This document shows, one piece after another, positions 11,901-24,300 of a stretch of DNA of 64,000 bases. The number at the start of each line of letters is the position of its first letter. Positions within the stretch are counted from its first letter, which is position 1. The position numbers were made by a program, and so were the translations under genes. Origin of the DNA: Bilabrum cf. latius (lineage: Eukaryota; Bigyra: Bicosoecida; Bigyra; Bicosoecida); NCBI GenBank assembly GCA_965178125.1, contig OZ237738.1, forward strand, positions 310,001-374,000. The letters run 5' to 3'. Below the pieces are notes generated by a model. That model did not search any database and was not told where the DNA came from. It saw nothing but the letters and a program-made list of their open reading frames with translations.

Positions 11901-14900
11901 CATCTGCACCGTTTGCATTGGTGGCGTCTGCCAAACCAATAGCACGGGGGCCACACATGCCCCAAGCCGTGGTTACAGCTCCCCGTACCTCCTCTACACG
12001 AGCCGCATTTGCATTGATTCCGTGCAGCCGGTGCAGGCCGCAAGACTGATCGGCCGCGCGAGCCATGGCGTTGGCAGTCTTGCGGGCCTGGTCCTCTACT
12101 CCCGCATCCACCTCAGTTCCAGCCCCAGGGCGAGCATACACTCGGCGGGCGAGACCTCCGTTCATGGGGGCCCCGGGCAGCGCAGCCAGACCCTGATCGT
12201 GGCTGTGTGCCAGAAGCGGGATCACTGCGCTCCTTGGTGAGGCATCCAGCGGCAGGTATGTGGCCTGTACTACCGCGCCAGGGTTGGTGACATTTGCCGC
12301 GATATCCTAGTACAGCGAGCTGCCAGGCAGTGAGGCAAAACCCGACCGAGAGCCAGGACAATCGATTGGGATGGTACTTGAGTTCGGGTCCAACAATGGC
12401 GCCAGCGGCAGGAAAGGGATGATTGTAGCACCAGCAACCGCCTGCGCACCACACGCGGCGGCGAGAGACTCAACTGTACCGATTGAATCGCTCTAATTGT
12501 AGAAATGCTGCAGTGCAGAGCCTCCACCACTGATAGCAAGCAGCCATGCCGCGGGCACAGGACCAGATGCCGCGTCAGCAATGGCCCGATTAGCTCCGCT
12601 CAGGCTAGAAAAGAGGCCAGAGACACCTTCAGCAGTCGGAGGCACCATGCCGTGCCCTTGTACTTGGGCAGAGAGGGCGGCTCGGCACGATGCTGAAACG
12701 TCTCCAAAACGAGGCGCGGTCCCAAGCATGCCACCTACAGCCACCATATCAAGCCGCGCGAGATCCTATCGGGTACCTGTCCCAGCGGCCCCGGCTGCAC
12801 GCGCGGCTGCTGCTGCCACTGCAGCTCTACCACTAGGCATGTCACTGCCAACGGTGGATGGCAGTCGTATCAGAGCGAGCCTTTCTGCTTCAGTTGGCGA
12901 ACGGTCCGCCTCCACATCGTTCCCAAAGGCGTCTCTAAGCCGAAGTAACACTCGGTGAGGCTCGCCAGCTGGCAAGGGAGCAGTGCCATTTGCCGACCAA
13001 GAGATATTCTACGACGGATCTATGCTTGACAAGCCCACTCCTGCACCCCACGCAATGCTGCGTCTCGAGTCCACAGCTCCAGACCGAACAGTGACCTCTC
13101 GCATCGAGCCAGAATCGCCAGGCTTCCCTCCTCCCGAAACGGGCAGTCCATGGACGGTGACATTGAGTTGGTACCGTCCAGCCACGGATGCATTATATTG
13201 CAGTACCCAGGCTAGCGGCCGCCATGCGCCAGGCCCCATGCCTCCATCAAACACGCTAAAGGCAGATAAGGCCCCGTCATCTGAGGCTGCGTGGCTCCCC
13301 AGGGCGCGCAACACAGTGCATTGAATTGCAGGTACCTCCGATTCTCTGCCGCGCCACTTACCGTGGGCAGCCTCTACGATGGCAAGGGAACAGCCGACAG
13401 CCGCGCGCGCTGCGCTGGTCGAAAAAATCGCGCCTGGACTGCCAATGGGCAGCCTCTGCCCACGCGCCGCTTCCAGTGCATCTGCAACATGCCCAGCACC
13501 CTGCTCTCGAAGCGAGCGCGAGGCAGCAGCAGCGGGGATCAGGCCTGCCTCGGCAGCCGCAGCAACTCCCAGGGCCCACGCAGACGCGTTGATGCGCGAA
13601 GCATGTTGCATATTCTCTTGCTGGTATGCGGGTAAAGTAGACGCAGGTGCAATCGCGCTACCCCCGACAGATGCATTCGTCTCGTAGGAATCTGCACCAT
13701 AGCTGATCGCTTCACGCGGGATGAAAGGAGTCGGGTTGCCAGCGGCATCGCGAGGCTGCAGCAGCAAGCTAGATGCAAGCCCCGCTATTGCCTGCGATAC
13801 GCCCGTTCCAGCCACCACTGACGCAAACGAATCCGACGGGCCGGGCACAACCAGGGCGGGGTATGGTCCCTCATTTGATGCTGGCTCCAGCTCCGACTCA
13901 TCAGGAGACGGTATGGCAGACCATGCTGCGGCGGCCTAGGCACCTTGTGCCACGCCCCTCGCTTCCACGTCTGCTTCACCTGCGCGCCTTGGCACTACGC
14001 TGACCAACAGCAGCGGAGCTGCATTCTACGTGTAGTTCTGGCCACCGCTGTAGGCTGCAGCAGATTCGTCAGCAGGCGCACCTCGAATGCCTGAAGAGAC
14101 CGACAGGGCGATGCTCTCCGCCTCATCAAGGTAGGCCCCGGTCGACCCCTCCTGGGCAGCGGCTCCCCGCATGTCGAGATCGGTCGAGTTGGCATCCGCC
14201 ATGGCAGGGCCTGCGGTGAATCGTACATCCTCTTCTCGGTCGGGAGATGACGCTGAAACTACGACTCGCAGGGCAGCGCCCGCTCCGGCGGAGAGTATCG
14301 TGCCCACCCTGTGCCTTGCGTTTCCAAAGGCATCTCTGGCGAGCACCACAGCGGTATTCCTCAAAGAGGCTACGAGAAGGAGCGGGACGGCGGCGGTAGG
14401 TAGTGGTCGGGCCAGCCGGGTGGGCTGCAACACGAGCTACCTCGGCTCAAGTGGCCCCGGGTCTACTCGAATCTCAAACGGGGAAGACCGCACTGGCATG
14501 CCTCCAACGGAAACGTGCACCAGCGTCAGACCAGCCCTTCTAGCGACAAAGGCACCCCCATATAGGGCTCGCACAGCAGCCGCTGCGCACGCATCGAGAG
14601 CAGCGTCATCCCACGGACCCTGGCTTAGACCTGACTGTCGCAGCAGCTCGGCCTCCCAGCACGACTCGCTTTCGGGGCCGACTTGCGTGTCCGCTTCAAG
14701 GGTACTGACTGCTGCAAGAACCTCCGCAGGTCGCATGGACGCCGCAAGCGCGAGGGAACCCAACGCCCACCGCTGCGCATCTGCTGACCTCGCAGCCTCA
14801 TCGTCTGTAGAAGCCGCCTTCACCAAACCCAGGGAGGCCAGTCTCGCGTCAAGAGCAGCATTGGGGTGCCTCGCAGCGCCCTCTGACCCGTTTCCAGCGG

Positions 14901-17900
14901 CAGGCAGGAGTCCCAATCGGTCAGCAACAGATATGGGAAGTAGCGTTGCGGATGCCGTCTGCTTACCGCCCCTGTGAGCAGCTCGCACCGTGACCGGTTG
15001 GTCCCACCGTCGAATCCCAAGCAGGCTCATTGGCACCTGGTACGGAAGTCTATGCCTCGCTGGCGATTCGGTAGGCTCAAACGGAACCGGGTTTCCGGCT
15101 TGGTCACGAACCAAGGCTGCAACCAGCGCAGGGAAACCAGCCGTGGCTGCACCGGTGCCGGGCCCACCTGCGTCAGACTGCGCAGCCACCGGCTCGCCTG
15201 GCAGTACCTCCAGATCGAATGGGCTGCCTGCCGTCTCGGCCCACCAGGCATCCCCTTGCAGCTCCTCATCGGCCACGAATGACTCGGGTGGGGCAAACGG
15301 GTCCTCATCGACATCTCCAGAGGCACCAAGCACGAGGGCATCATCCCGTTGCTCCCACCAGGCGCGTCGTCTGGACCCTGTAAGCAGCTGCACGTACAGG
15401 AGGTACCGACCGGTCCTCGGCGGCGTCCACACGGCCACATGCCTGCAAATGTCGGCATCGAAGGTGACTCGCGCAGTCACCGCACCAGGGAGCGACGCAA
15501 GCGCTGCCCCACGAGCCGCATCACTCAGTGCATCACCGACCAAATCAGGAATCACTCTCAAGGGAGGTGCACGATCACCAGCCGTGGCCTGCAGACCGGG
15601 AGACAGGTCAGTGACGTTGTCCGCGACGGCAGCCGGCACAGCTACTACCCGGAACACATCTCCCCGTCCCAGCTCCAACCGGTCGCTACCACCGACATCG
15701 CGCGAACTGATCCAAACCTTCGACTCCTTGCCCGCCACAGCAAACCTCAGCCCCAGTCCCTGCGCTTGGGACCCCCCTAGACCCAGCGCGGGCGATGCAG
15801 CTCCAGTCCCCGCTGCTGGCCCCTGGCCTTGCAAGCTCTCCCAGCGACCCTCCTCGCCTATCGAGGGGCCTAGGAGGCCGCGCGCCGCCTCTCCGGCCGC
15901 AGCAGCCGGTCCAGCGGAAACGGCGAGTGGCGCGGGACTGCCAGCCAGCGGCCAAAGCGCCCACATAGAATCGGCCGGCACGGCCATCCGGGCATACGAG
16001 CCCGCCACAAGCATTCCAGCAGCCGCTGCATTCTCCCTGCTTGTCGGCACGCCCAGCGAAGAGCCGGTGCCTCCCAACTGGGCATTCACTGCTGCAAGCC
16101 CTCCAACTGCTTCCCTGGCTGCTGCAAGCGATAACCCTAGCGCAAAGGCCAAGCGGTTCGCCCCGTCAGCGAGCCCAGAGGAGGCATTGAGCGGCTGCAA
16201 GCTGTCTGCCAGAGTTGCGGTGCGTGCTCCAACCAATGGGCTGTCTCTCGCCTGCAGTACGTCGCCGTACCTGCGCCCAGCCCCGGCAGCGTCACGTGCG
16301 GCCAGTGCGGGAAGGAATCGAGTTGGAACGGCCCACTCTAGCCTGCAAGCGGAATGCTGGTGGCCGGTGCCTCTCCATTCTAGACGAACATCGTGCAGCT
16401 GACCGGGCTTGAGACGGACGAGTGCTGCCGCATCCGCCAGAGGGCGCCTGTCACCGTGCCGAAGGAACGAGTTGGACCACGCGCGAGCAGGCACCTTATG
16501 CATACCAACAGACTACCCAGGGGCACCGCGTGCGCTGGCGTCTAGAGCCAGCTACTCCCGCGGGTCAGCAAGCTGGACTGTCTCGGGCTCGCCCGCATAT
16601 GCCCTGCGCGCAGCAGTGGCCGCTCCAGCCATGGGTAGCGTCGGCCCGGTTGCCATGCTGAGCCGACCATCCGGCTGCATGCCATTCCACATGGAACCCC
16701 GGCCAGCCGCACCCTCCGCCGCACTCACCGCGCCCCAAGCATCGATCACAAGACGGCCGTCGATCCAGAGTCGCGCCTAATCACCGACACCTGCAGACAC
16801 AAACACGGCCACTTCAACGCCATCTTGACTATCCCAATCCCGCTCCAGCGAGCTGGCCACCCCTGTGCCTAGACTGCTCCACGTTGGCCCCAGCAAAGCG
16901 GCCCAGTCGCTTGCGTTGGCACCGTTGTCGCCGAGGCCGGCCTCCTCTCCTGCATCCCCTGCCCACGGGAGCTCGATCCTGCCCCACCACTTTGCAGACT
17001 GCACCTGGTTACTGCCAGGCCGAGCACCTCGCTGGGAGTGGCGAGTTGCCGGAGAAGCCGCAGCAGGGCCCTCTTCCCACGTGTGGTTCACGCCATGCTC
17101 TGAACGCGCTACAACGATCGGCCCCTGCAACGATGTGCCCGCGTAGTACTCGGCTCGGAGCGCACCTCTCTAGGCCTAGAACACCCTAAGCTCCTGCTGG
17201 CCGCTCACAGGCGGTGGCACCAAAGCTGCATACAGGTTTGGATCTGCAGCGCCGCTGCCCAGACTGGGTACTGGGACAGCGGTGGCATTCGCGGTGACAG
17301 CAATGGCTGCGGCGCGGGCTGCTTCTCGCCTCTATGCAAGGACCCTCGCCAGCGCGGCTTCCACCTCGTTCGCCGTCGAGTTCGGTGATAGAGCTCCAGA
17401 TGCGATTAGGTCCCGGCCAGCCTGCGCTGGATCTACAAATATCCCCGGGAGCTGTCCGAGCGCATCATCACTGCTGCTGCGCTCCAGCTACCCGGCCCGA
17501 AGCAAGCCACCAGCGCTCGGAACCTCCCCGGTGTCGCCCGATGCGACAAACCCACTCGATAGCCCATGAGCCCAGCCGCTCCTCCACCTGTGAGCAAATC
17601 GCTTCGCAGCAGCCTCTGACCACGCGGGAGCCCAAAGTGATTCTGCGCTGGACACTGGCCCGACAACCATTCCAGGCTAGCCAGACCAGCCCCCGCCGGC
17701 CCCCGGATCGCTAGATCCACTAAACTCTCCAACTGTACCACCACCGAGGTACAAACCGCCAAACTCTTCCCGTTGCCAAACGGAGCCTTCTTCGTCTCCA
17801 AACGAGTCACCTGCCTCGTTCGACCCAGTCAAGTCGCTGCTGCTGCTGCTGCTTGGTTCAACGTTGTGCCAGCCAGAACCTCTCGTGCCATCGCTTGATG

Positions 17901-20900
17901 CGTCCAGCTGCTGCCACGCAGCGGGTTTGGGCAACCTGCCGCTATTAGCCGCAGCCATCGGTGCGATCTCGGAGGAGGCACCGATTGCAGCCCTGGCGCT
18001 TCCTGCAGTGATAGCTGCACCAGCCGCGCTAGCAGTCATGGCAGCGGACGGCAGGGACCCCCAAGCCTCTGCCCCAGCTACCGGTATACCGGCTGCATCC
18101 AGGCCCAGGCCAGTCCCATGGGCGGCCGCAGAATCTGCCAGGCTAGGGGCTGGCCTTCCCCCCCAGGAGCCCACCGAGCCCGCGAGCCTTCCATCTCCAG
18201 GTCGCACGGTGCCTGCATTGGACTATCGCGGAACCCGAGGCCACACCTCAACCAGATACACAGCACCACCGGCCTGCACACCACCCACGGGCCCCCCTGC
18301 AGCTGTTATTGACTGAGCTTCAGCTCCTGCAACGGGCCGGGAGGCACCTCCCGCGTCTCCAGGCAGCGCGCAGGCACCTGCGCGCGCTGAATCCAATCGA
18401 GGCCGCCTCCTACCGGCAAGGTCACCGGCAAGGATGCCACCGTTGGCGGCAGCAGCTGCCCTGTCCACCCTTGGCGCCGCACGGGCATGCACTGCTACTG
18501 CTAGCGGTAGCACGGCCTGCGCCCGCACCACGGCGTTGGCATCTCCTCGGAGCCTGACGTCCTGCAGAGCCCCTCGCGGCCCAGCTGCAGAGCTGCCTTC
18601 CCGCAATCCCAGCACACTGCGACCCTCTGCGCCAGCGAGGGCCTCTTCTGTCTCTACCGCATCAATTGCTTGGATCCCACGTGCCGTCCAGTCTGGGAGG
18701 TTTGCACCGCTAGGACCACCGTCGCTGTAGTGGTCCATGGTCCAAGCAAACGGTGTGTGCCCCCCAGCAGCCTCGAAGACGCTGCATGCCGGCACGGGCC
18801 GCCCCACATCGTCTTCGATGATTCTCACCACCGCACTGGACTGGGGCCCGACCCAGGCCCCTCCAGTAGCGTCTGACAGCTCCAGGATGGCCGTCTCGTT
18901 GCCCTCTACCTCGAGATCGTCGTGCAGTGCCAGCAGGATGCTAGCACTGACTACGCCATCTTCAAGCACGATACGACGGCTGCTACCATCTCTGGATGCC
19001 CACCCGCCCCCGGACTGTCCACCAGAGAGCCCTGCCGACCGCCAGCTGAGGTCAGCAGGCGAAGCAGCTCTGTCCTCGATCTCAGAAGGTTGCGCGAGGC
19101 TTCCCTCGGCGAACAGCCCTCCGCGACGAGCAGCCGCTCCGGCGCCTCCGCTGCCAGCTCCAAGGGAAGAGGACGATGACCCGATCTGCGAAGCGGACAC
19201 GTACCGAATCCTGGCTGATACGCTCACGCGGCCCAGCCCACCGCCCGTCCGACGCAGGGCCACCCGCAGCAATCGGTCGTCTTCTCGAGCGGCCCACCCG
19301 TCCGAAGCCCACTCGATCGCGCCTGGGTTCCCACAGACAGAGTGTGACTCTGGCGCAGGGCCGCATCTCCAGGATCCGTCCCCCTCAAGTCCCTCGGAGC
19401 AAGCGAGAGCCCTGGCCCAAAGAGGAACGGATGATCCACCGGCGTCTTGAGCGGCTTGCCCCGCCTGTCTCCGCCGCTACAAGAAATAGGGCAGGCTCAG
19501 CTCGGCTGCGATCTGCCCTGTGGCGTTGTTTGCCGTGGGGTGCTCCAAGCCTGCAGGCAGGGGGTCCGGTACCCTGCCGTCTTCTCGCGCGAGTGCCAGA
19601 GTGTGCCTCGCATCAGCTACTGCTTCTCGCAAGGACGAAAGCCCCGAGCTCACTCCACGCGCTGTATAGGCCCGCGTAGCCTCCAAGTACGGGTCCCTGT
19701 ACCCGTGCGCCCTACCCAGCGAACCAAAACCGCCTCCTTCCCCGCCACTCCCGGAGGCACTCATCGCCGCGCCAGGTCCGCTGGGCTCAAACGCAGCGCC
19801 CGAAGCAGCATCATCCTCCCAGCCAGCGCCCACGCGCAGCTGATACTCCGGTGGATACACGGCTCTGTGCCCCTCGATCCCATCTCCGCTGCCACTCGCA
19901 TGCCTCTGTGCGGCCGCCCTTCTCCTGAGCACCTCCGGCAGCATCATGCCGGACGGCGGTGAGCCGTCCCTCAGCAGGTCATCCAGCCCGAGGTTCGGCA
20001 CCAAGGGCTCGTCAGTGCCAATCACACCAACGTATGTGTTGCCGAGCGGGGCGTCGGGTCCGACTGGTCCAGGCCCCACTCCGCTGTGTCCTGTTGGGAC
20101 TGGAGGCGGCCACTGGCCCAGGAACGGCAGTGGTGCCTGAAAGCCAGGGTCGGAAGGCTACCACCCGGATGCCTCCAGCTCAGTGCCGCCAACTACCGGT
20201 GTGGAGTCCCCACCGAAGCCCCTCAGGTCCATCCGGCCACCGAAGGCTCCTTGCACCTGCCCGTACGCCCGCTGGCCTACCTGAGGGCCGGGCCAATCTC
20301 CGCGGGCGTACTGCAGCAGCGTCTCGTTGAGAGCGAACGGGAGAGGGATCACGCCCGCTTCAGCAAGGGCACCCGCAGCTGCTCTCGGGTGCTTGGTCGT
20401 GAGAAAGAAGGGCTCCGCCTGCTCGAAGGCAAGGGCGTCTTGCGTGCCGAAAGGCAGCCTGCGGGACAGCTGCCTCGTGTACTCGTCGAATGGCAGAGGA
20501 GAGTCGCGGGCCCTGCGGCCACTTCTGCGGATGCTGAGCAGCAGCGGATCCGCGCAGGCGGTGCACTCCGAGGCGGTGCATTCCGAGCACCTCGGGTCGT
20601 GCACCGCGCACGATACTGCGAGAGAGGTGAGTGGGCAACGAAACGGCGCAAAGTAGGATGCGGTGCAATGATGATCGGATGGGCCGCCTTAAGAATCATG
20701 CACTAGTCTCGGCGCGATACAAGTCAGCATGAATACCGCGCGATGACGACCGAGCGCCGGTCCGCAATGCTCACCGCAAGCTTGTGTGCCGTTCGGCCCC
20801 TGCCCGTCCGCAAGAAAGTACCCGTCCACGCAACGGACGCAGCTTTCTAGGCTGCACGCCACGCACAGGGGATCGAACAGGGGGCACACTTGCACGGAGC

Positions 20901-21615
20901 AGTCCTCCCCCGTTCTGTGGGGCTCGCACTAGCACTACCCTGTGGCATAGTCGCAGGAGCCTGCTCCCGAGCATCCGTTCGGGCAGTGCACCTTGGGCAC
21001 GCAGGTGCCCACCGACGTGGCATTGAGCTGTGTGCCGTTGGTCGTGCCAATTGCGACATCATCTTGCACGATTCCACTGGCTTCCTGGCGCGTTGCAGAG
21101 GCGTTGTCTTGCCTGAAGTGTGTCGGGGCGCACTGGTCGCAGGACTGGCCCGCGTATCCTTCAAAGCAGAAGCACGTCCCGGAGCGGCGGTCACAGTAGC
21201 CTGCTCTAGAGGACGTGCAGAAATAAAGTCCATCCTAGCCTTGTCCGTGCCCAAGAAACGAGAGAAACGAAGCGTCGCCCATTGCAGCGAGCTCGTCCTG
21301 ACTTGCCTGGACCATGCCTGGGCATCGCTGCCGAGGCCTTACGCCGTCGTAGATATTTGGCTGTGTCACGGTCAATGGGGACCCTGGGTTTACTCTGACG
21401 CGCCTCGGGTCGCTAGCATTATTTCGCCTGCCTACAAATCCGGGATCGTACGCCTCAAAGTCAGCCGAGGCCCGTAGCTCAGTCTGGTTCTGCCTTTCAT
21501 AGTCATGGATTCTATACGCCAGCGTTGTTGCACTCAGACAATAAAATGCGCATAAATTGATCAGAATTGACAAACTCGCAGCTATTTGACTTCCTCGAGC
21601 TGCATCATGAGGCAT
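8980..21615 (-). CDS. Giant secreted/surface protein: laminin-EGF, Calx-beta, PA14 and filamin-like repeats
   Basis: Exon 1 is 21615-20775. The intron is 20774-20616 (GTGAGC...CTCGCAG). Exon 2 is 20615-8980, one uninterrupted 11.6-kb exon. The product is 4,158 aa and ends at TGA. About 30 TAGs are in frame, with no TAA or TGA. Residues 1-35 contain a hydrophobic signal or anchor (IAASLSILINLCAFYCL). Laminin-type EGF repeats lie at about 130-230; the codon series TAG-TGC-TAG-TGC gives GQCQC, the normal EGF pattern. A Cys-rich stretch follows across the splice junction. Then come a Calx-beta-like segment (about 830), a PA14-like domain (about 1430-1650, LWIDGRLVIDAW), several filamin/Ig-like repeats (SPFEIRVDPG, VPGSPFKLNV, RDAFGN) and a second PA14-like segment near the C-terminus. 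Extracellular adhesion or carbohydrate binding is inferred. No C-terminal membrane span was seen. Confidence 0.85.
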
Positions 21616-21913
21616 CTTGCCGTTGGAAGCGATGCTAGGATTCAGAGCAGCCTGTATTCCCTTTCACGAACGAATTGAAATACGTCGGTCTGGTATTAGA
21701 CAAGCCGTACTATAAAGTATTACGGCAAGGCTGATGGTGTCGAATTGAGTGCTGTGTATCTTGTACGAGGACACCATCGCGGCGGCGTTGAAACGACTAA
21801 AAGCACGCTGTACAAATTTTCAAAATACAGAGTTTTGGGCTTGGGAGCTGCAGAGGCCGGTGCGCAACTTGGTGCGGTCCAGTGCACAACAAAGGTCTTC
21901 AGATGCTAGCAAA
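21616..21913. other. Upstream region of the giant surface protein
   Basis: This AT-richer gap separates the start of the giant EGF/PA14 gene (minus) from the stop of the LRR gene (minus). It should hold the promoter of the former and the 3' end of the latter. No specific element is recognised. Confidence 0.35.
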
Positions 21914-24084
21914 TCATGTCAAAACCACTGAGGTGCCCCCAGGCAGCTTGCCCTCGACACCCCTCCGAACGTACGACTTGACATTCTGCGGTGCAGCCAG
22001 GATCTGCTGCGAAGCCACGTGCAGCACCTCAAGCTTTCTGAGGTTCGTGATATTACTGGGGAGCCGCAGGTGCGCCATGTCAGCCAGTATCAGCCTCCTC
22101 ATCTCGGCACACCCCAGCCCGATGCTGTTCGGCAGGTCTCTCAGCTCCCGGTTGCCAGACAGATCCAAGTCCCGCATGCACACCAGCCGGCCCATCTTCT
22201 CCGGCAGCAGCAGCAGGCTGTTCGCCGACAAGTTGAGCATGGTCAGGTTGGTCATGGCCGTAATGCTCTGAGGCAGCGCCGCGATCTTGTTGCCTTGCAG
22301 CAGCAGCGTGTCCAGCTCGGGGAGGGAGCAGATCGAGTCCGGGATCGTCATGAGCTTGTTGTGGCTCAGGTCCATCGTCACCAGGGACTGGAACCCGCCG
22401 AATGAGTCTTCCAGGTGACCCAACCCGTTGTGCTGCATCGTCAGCGTCCTCAGCTCGGGCACGATCCAGCGCTCAAACGGACGGAGACCGCCGTCCCCTG
22501 GATCGCGAAAGCTGCCTAGCTGCCTGTCGTCCCTGGCCGCGAGCCCTGCTGGGGCCGCACTCGCGCCACTGGCCGCACCCCCGCCCGCCGCACCCTTCCC
22601 GGAATCGGCTCCGGGTCCGTCGACCGTGATGCCCTCGTCATACCTGGCTGCCTCCATGGCCTGCCTCAGCTGCTTGCGCTCCTTCTTGCCCGCATCGTAG
22701 TGGGCCGTTCGCCGAGCCTTCTCCCTTGCCATCATTTCGTCGTGAGTGGCGCTCCGGGATCGGGCCGCGAGCACGGCATGCAGGGTCACGGGTCGCCCGA
22801 ACCTCTCGTCGCCTGCCCTGGCGCCCGCGGCCCAATTCGGATTCAGCATCACGTCCAATGGGGGCGGCCCGCGGGCCGTGGCCTCGCCATACCTAGCCCC
22901 CGCTCGATGGCTCGCCAGCGCCCCCCTGGCTGACTCTAGCCCCTCCTTGCTCTCTCCCGCGCCCGCCTGCGCCCTCGCGCGCCGCCCCCCGCGCCCCTTC
23001 CGCGTGGCCACCGGGATGGACTGCGCGTCTGGACCTGGACCGCCTGCCGCACCCGCACCCGCACCCAGTGCCGCGCTGCCCTCTTCCACTGTGGGAAAGG
23101 TCAGCAGCCTTGCGTCTCCAATGAAGGTCGAGGGCAGGACCCTCAGGTAGTTTCCAGCCAGGGCAAGGTTCTCCAGGCTGGGTAGGCTGCGCAACAGGGT
23201 CGGGTCCAGGGGCACTGCGAGGCGATTCATTTCCAGGGACAGCACCTTGAGCTGGACGAGCCCGTCAAAGGTGCCGCTTCCGATGTGCTCGATGCGGTTG
23301 TGGGCGAATATGGCCTTGCGGAGCGATCTCAGCTGGTGGAAGGAGCTCGGGATTTCCGACAGCAGGTTGTAGTCCGCCTGCAGGGTTCGGAGCTTGCGCA
23401 ACTCGCTCAAACCCTCTGGCAGCTCCCGCAGCAGATTCTGCGAGACTGGATCGCAGGCAAGCGGCTGGGCGAGCAGGTGAAGATTGCAAACGCCACAGAA
23501 CGTCAGGCGTTCGATCGTCTCCGGATGGCATCAATAGTGAAGTTCTCACGTGTGAAATATCAAGATGTGTCAATGATGTGCACCTGCGGCTTGAAAAGAC
23601 AAGACTAGACGGGCATGACAGCAATAGATATTGCCCAATTCGCCTGAACGCCCACGCCGAGCTGCCGAACTCACTTGCTGATTCCATCCGGAATTTCTGT
23701 TAGCTCGTTCTACTAGATCCGCAAATATCGTAATTTCTTTGGGAAATGCTGGGGTAGCTCGGCAATCTTGTTGTTGGAGAGGTCTACCACCTCGAGCGAC
23801 CACAGCTAGCTAAATGACCTTGGGAGCGTTCGGATCGCATTCGTGTGAGCAATCAAGGTCTTAAGATCTGCTAGAGTGCATAATGAGCTCGGAAGCTGTT
23901 CAAAGGCGTTTAATGAAACATCTACTGTGAGACTATCGCCCATTTGAGCAACCAGCGCTGCCGGCAGCTTGCCAAGACCCAGTCCCCGCGCAATGAACGC
24001 ATCTCTAGCCCTGACAACGCCCTCCAGATCGCCTCGTACCGCAGCTTTTTGCCTTGCTTTGTCTATGGAGGCTGCGGTTCCCAT
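21914..24084 (-). CDS. Leucine-rich-repeat protein with N-myristoylation-type start (LRRC40/LRRC57-like)
   Basis: Exons are 24084-23675, 23583-23550 (a 34-nt microexon) and 23437-21914, giving 655 aa and ending at TGA. The start is chosen at MGTAASIDK because Met-Gly-x-x-x-Ser is an N-myristoylation signal, as in LRRC57-type proteins. An upstream Met in the same frame would hide it. Splicing through the microexon restores canonical LRRs (CTSLTHLDISH then NLLRELPEGL), which supports the model. LRRs occupy about residues 45-240 and 430-640. They are separated by roughly 190 residues of Ala/Gly/Arg-rich, probably disordered sequence. Three TAGs are sense; two are adjacent (23710-23715) and give LRIQQNELTEIP, a normal LRR. 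The protein is probably a membrane-anchored cytosolic scaffold; partners are unknown. Confidence 0.85.
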
Positions 24085-24300
24085 GTTTGCGATATGAATG
24101 CAAGTTGCCGCAACGGAATGCAAGCGGAACCAGCCAGGTTCGCATCGCGCGGCGCCACTGAGACCAGGTGGTCGCTGACTTGCCTCTCGGGTCCCTGGGG
24201 TCCAGCCCCGTTGCAAGGCTCTTGTGCCGGTCGGACCACCTGCGCTACAGCGGCTTTTCCCGATGTAGCACCATCTCGGGTCCTCCTTAGATGCACTAAA

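Noticed and set aside
14171-16402. Long plus-strand ORFs (268 and 470 codons) within the giant surface gene
   Set aside because: They are antisense shadows produced by the GC-rich codon bias of the minus-strand gene. They show no domain and are full of Ser/Ala/Pro/Arg.
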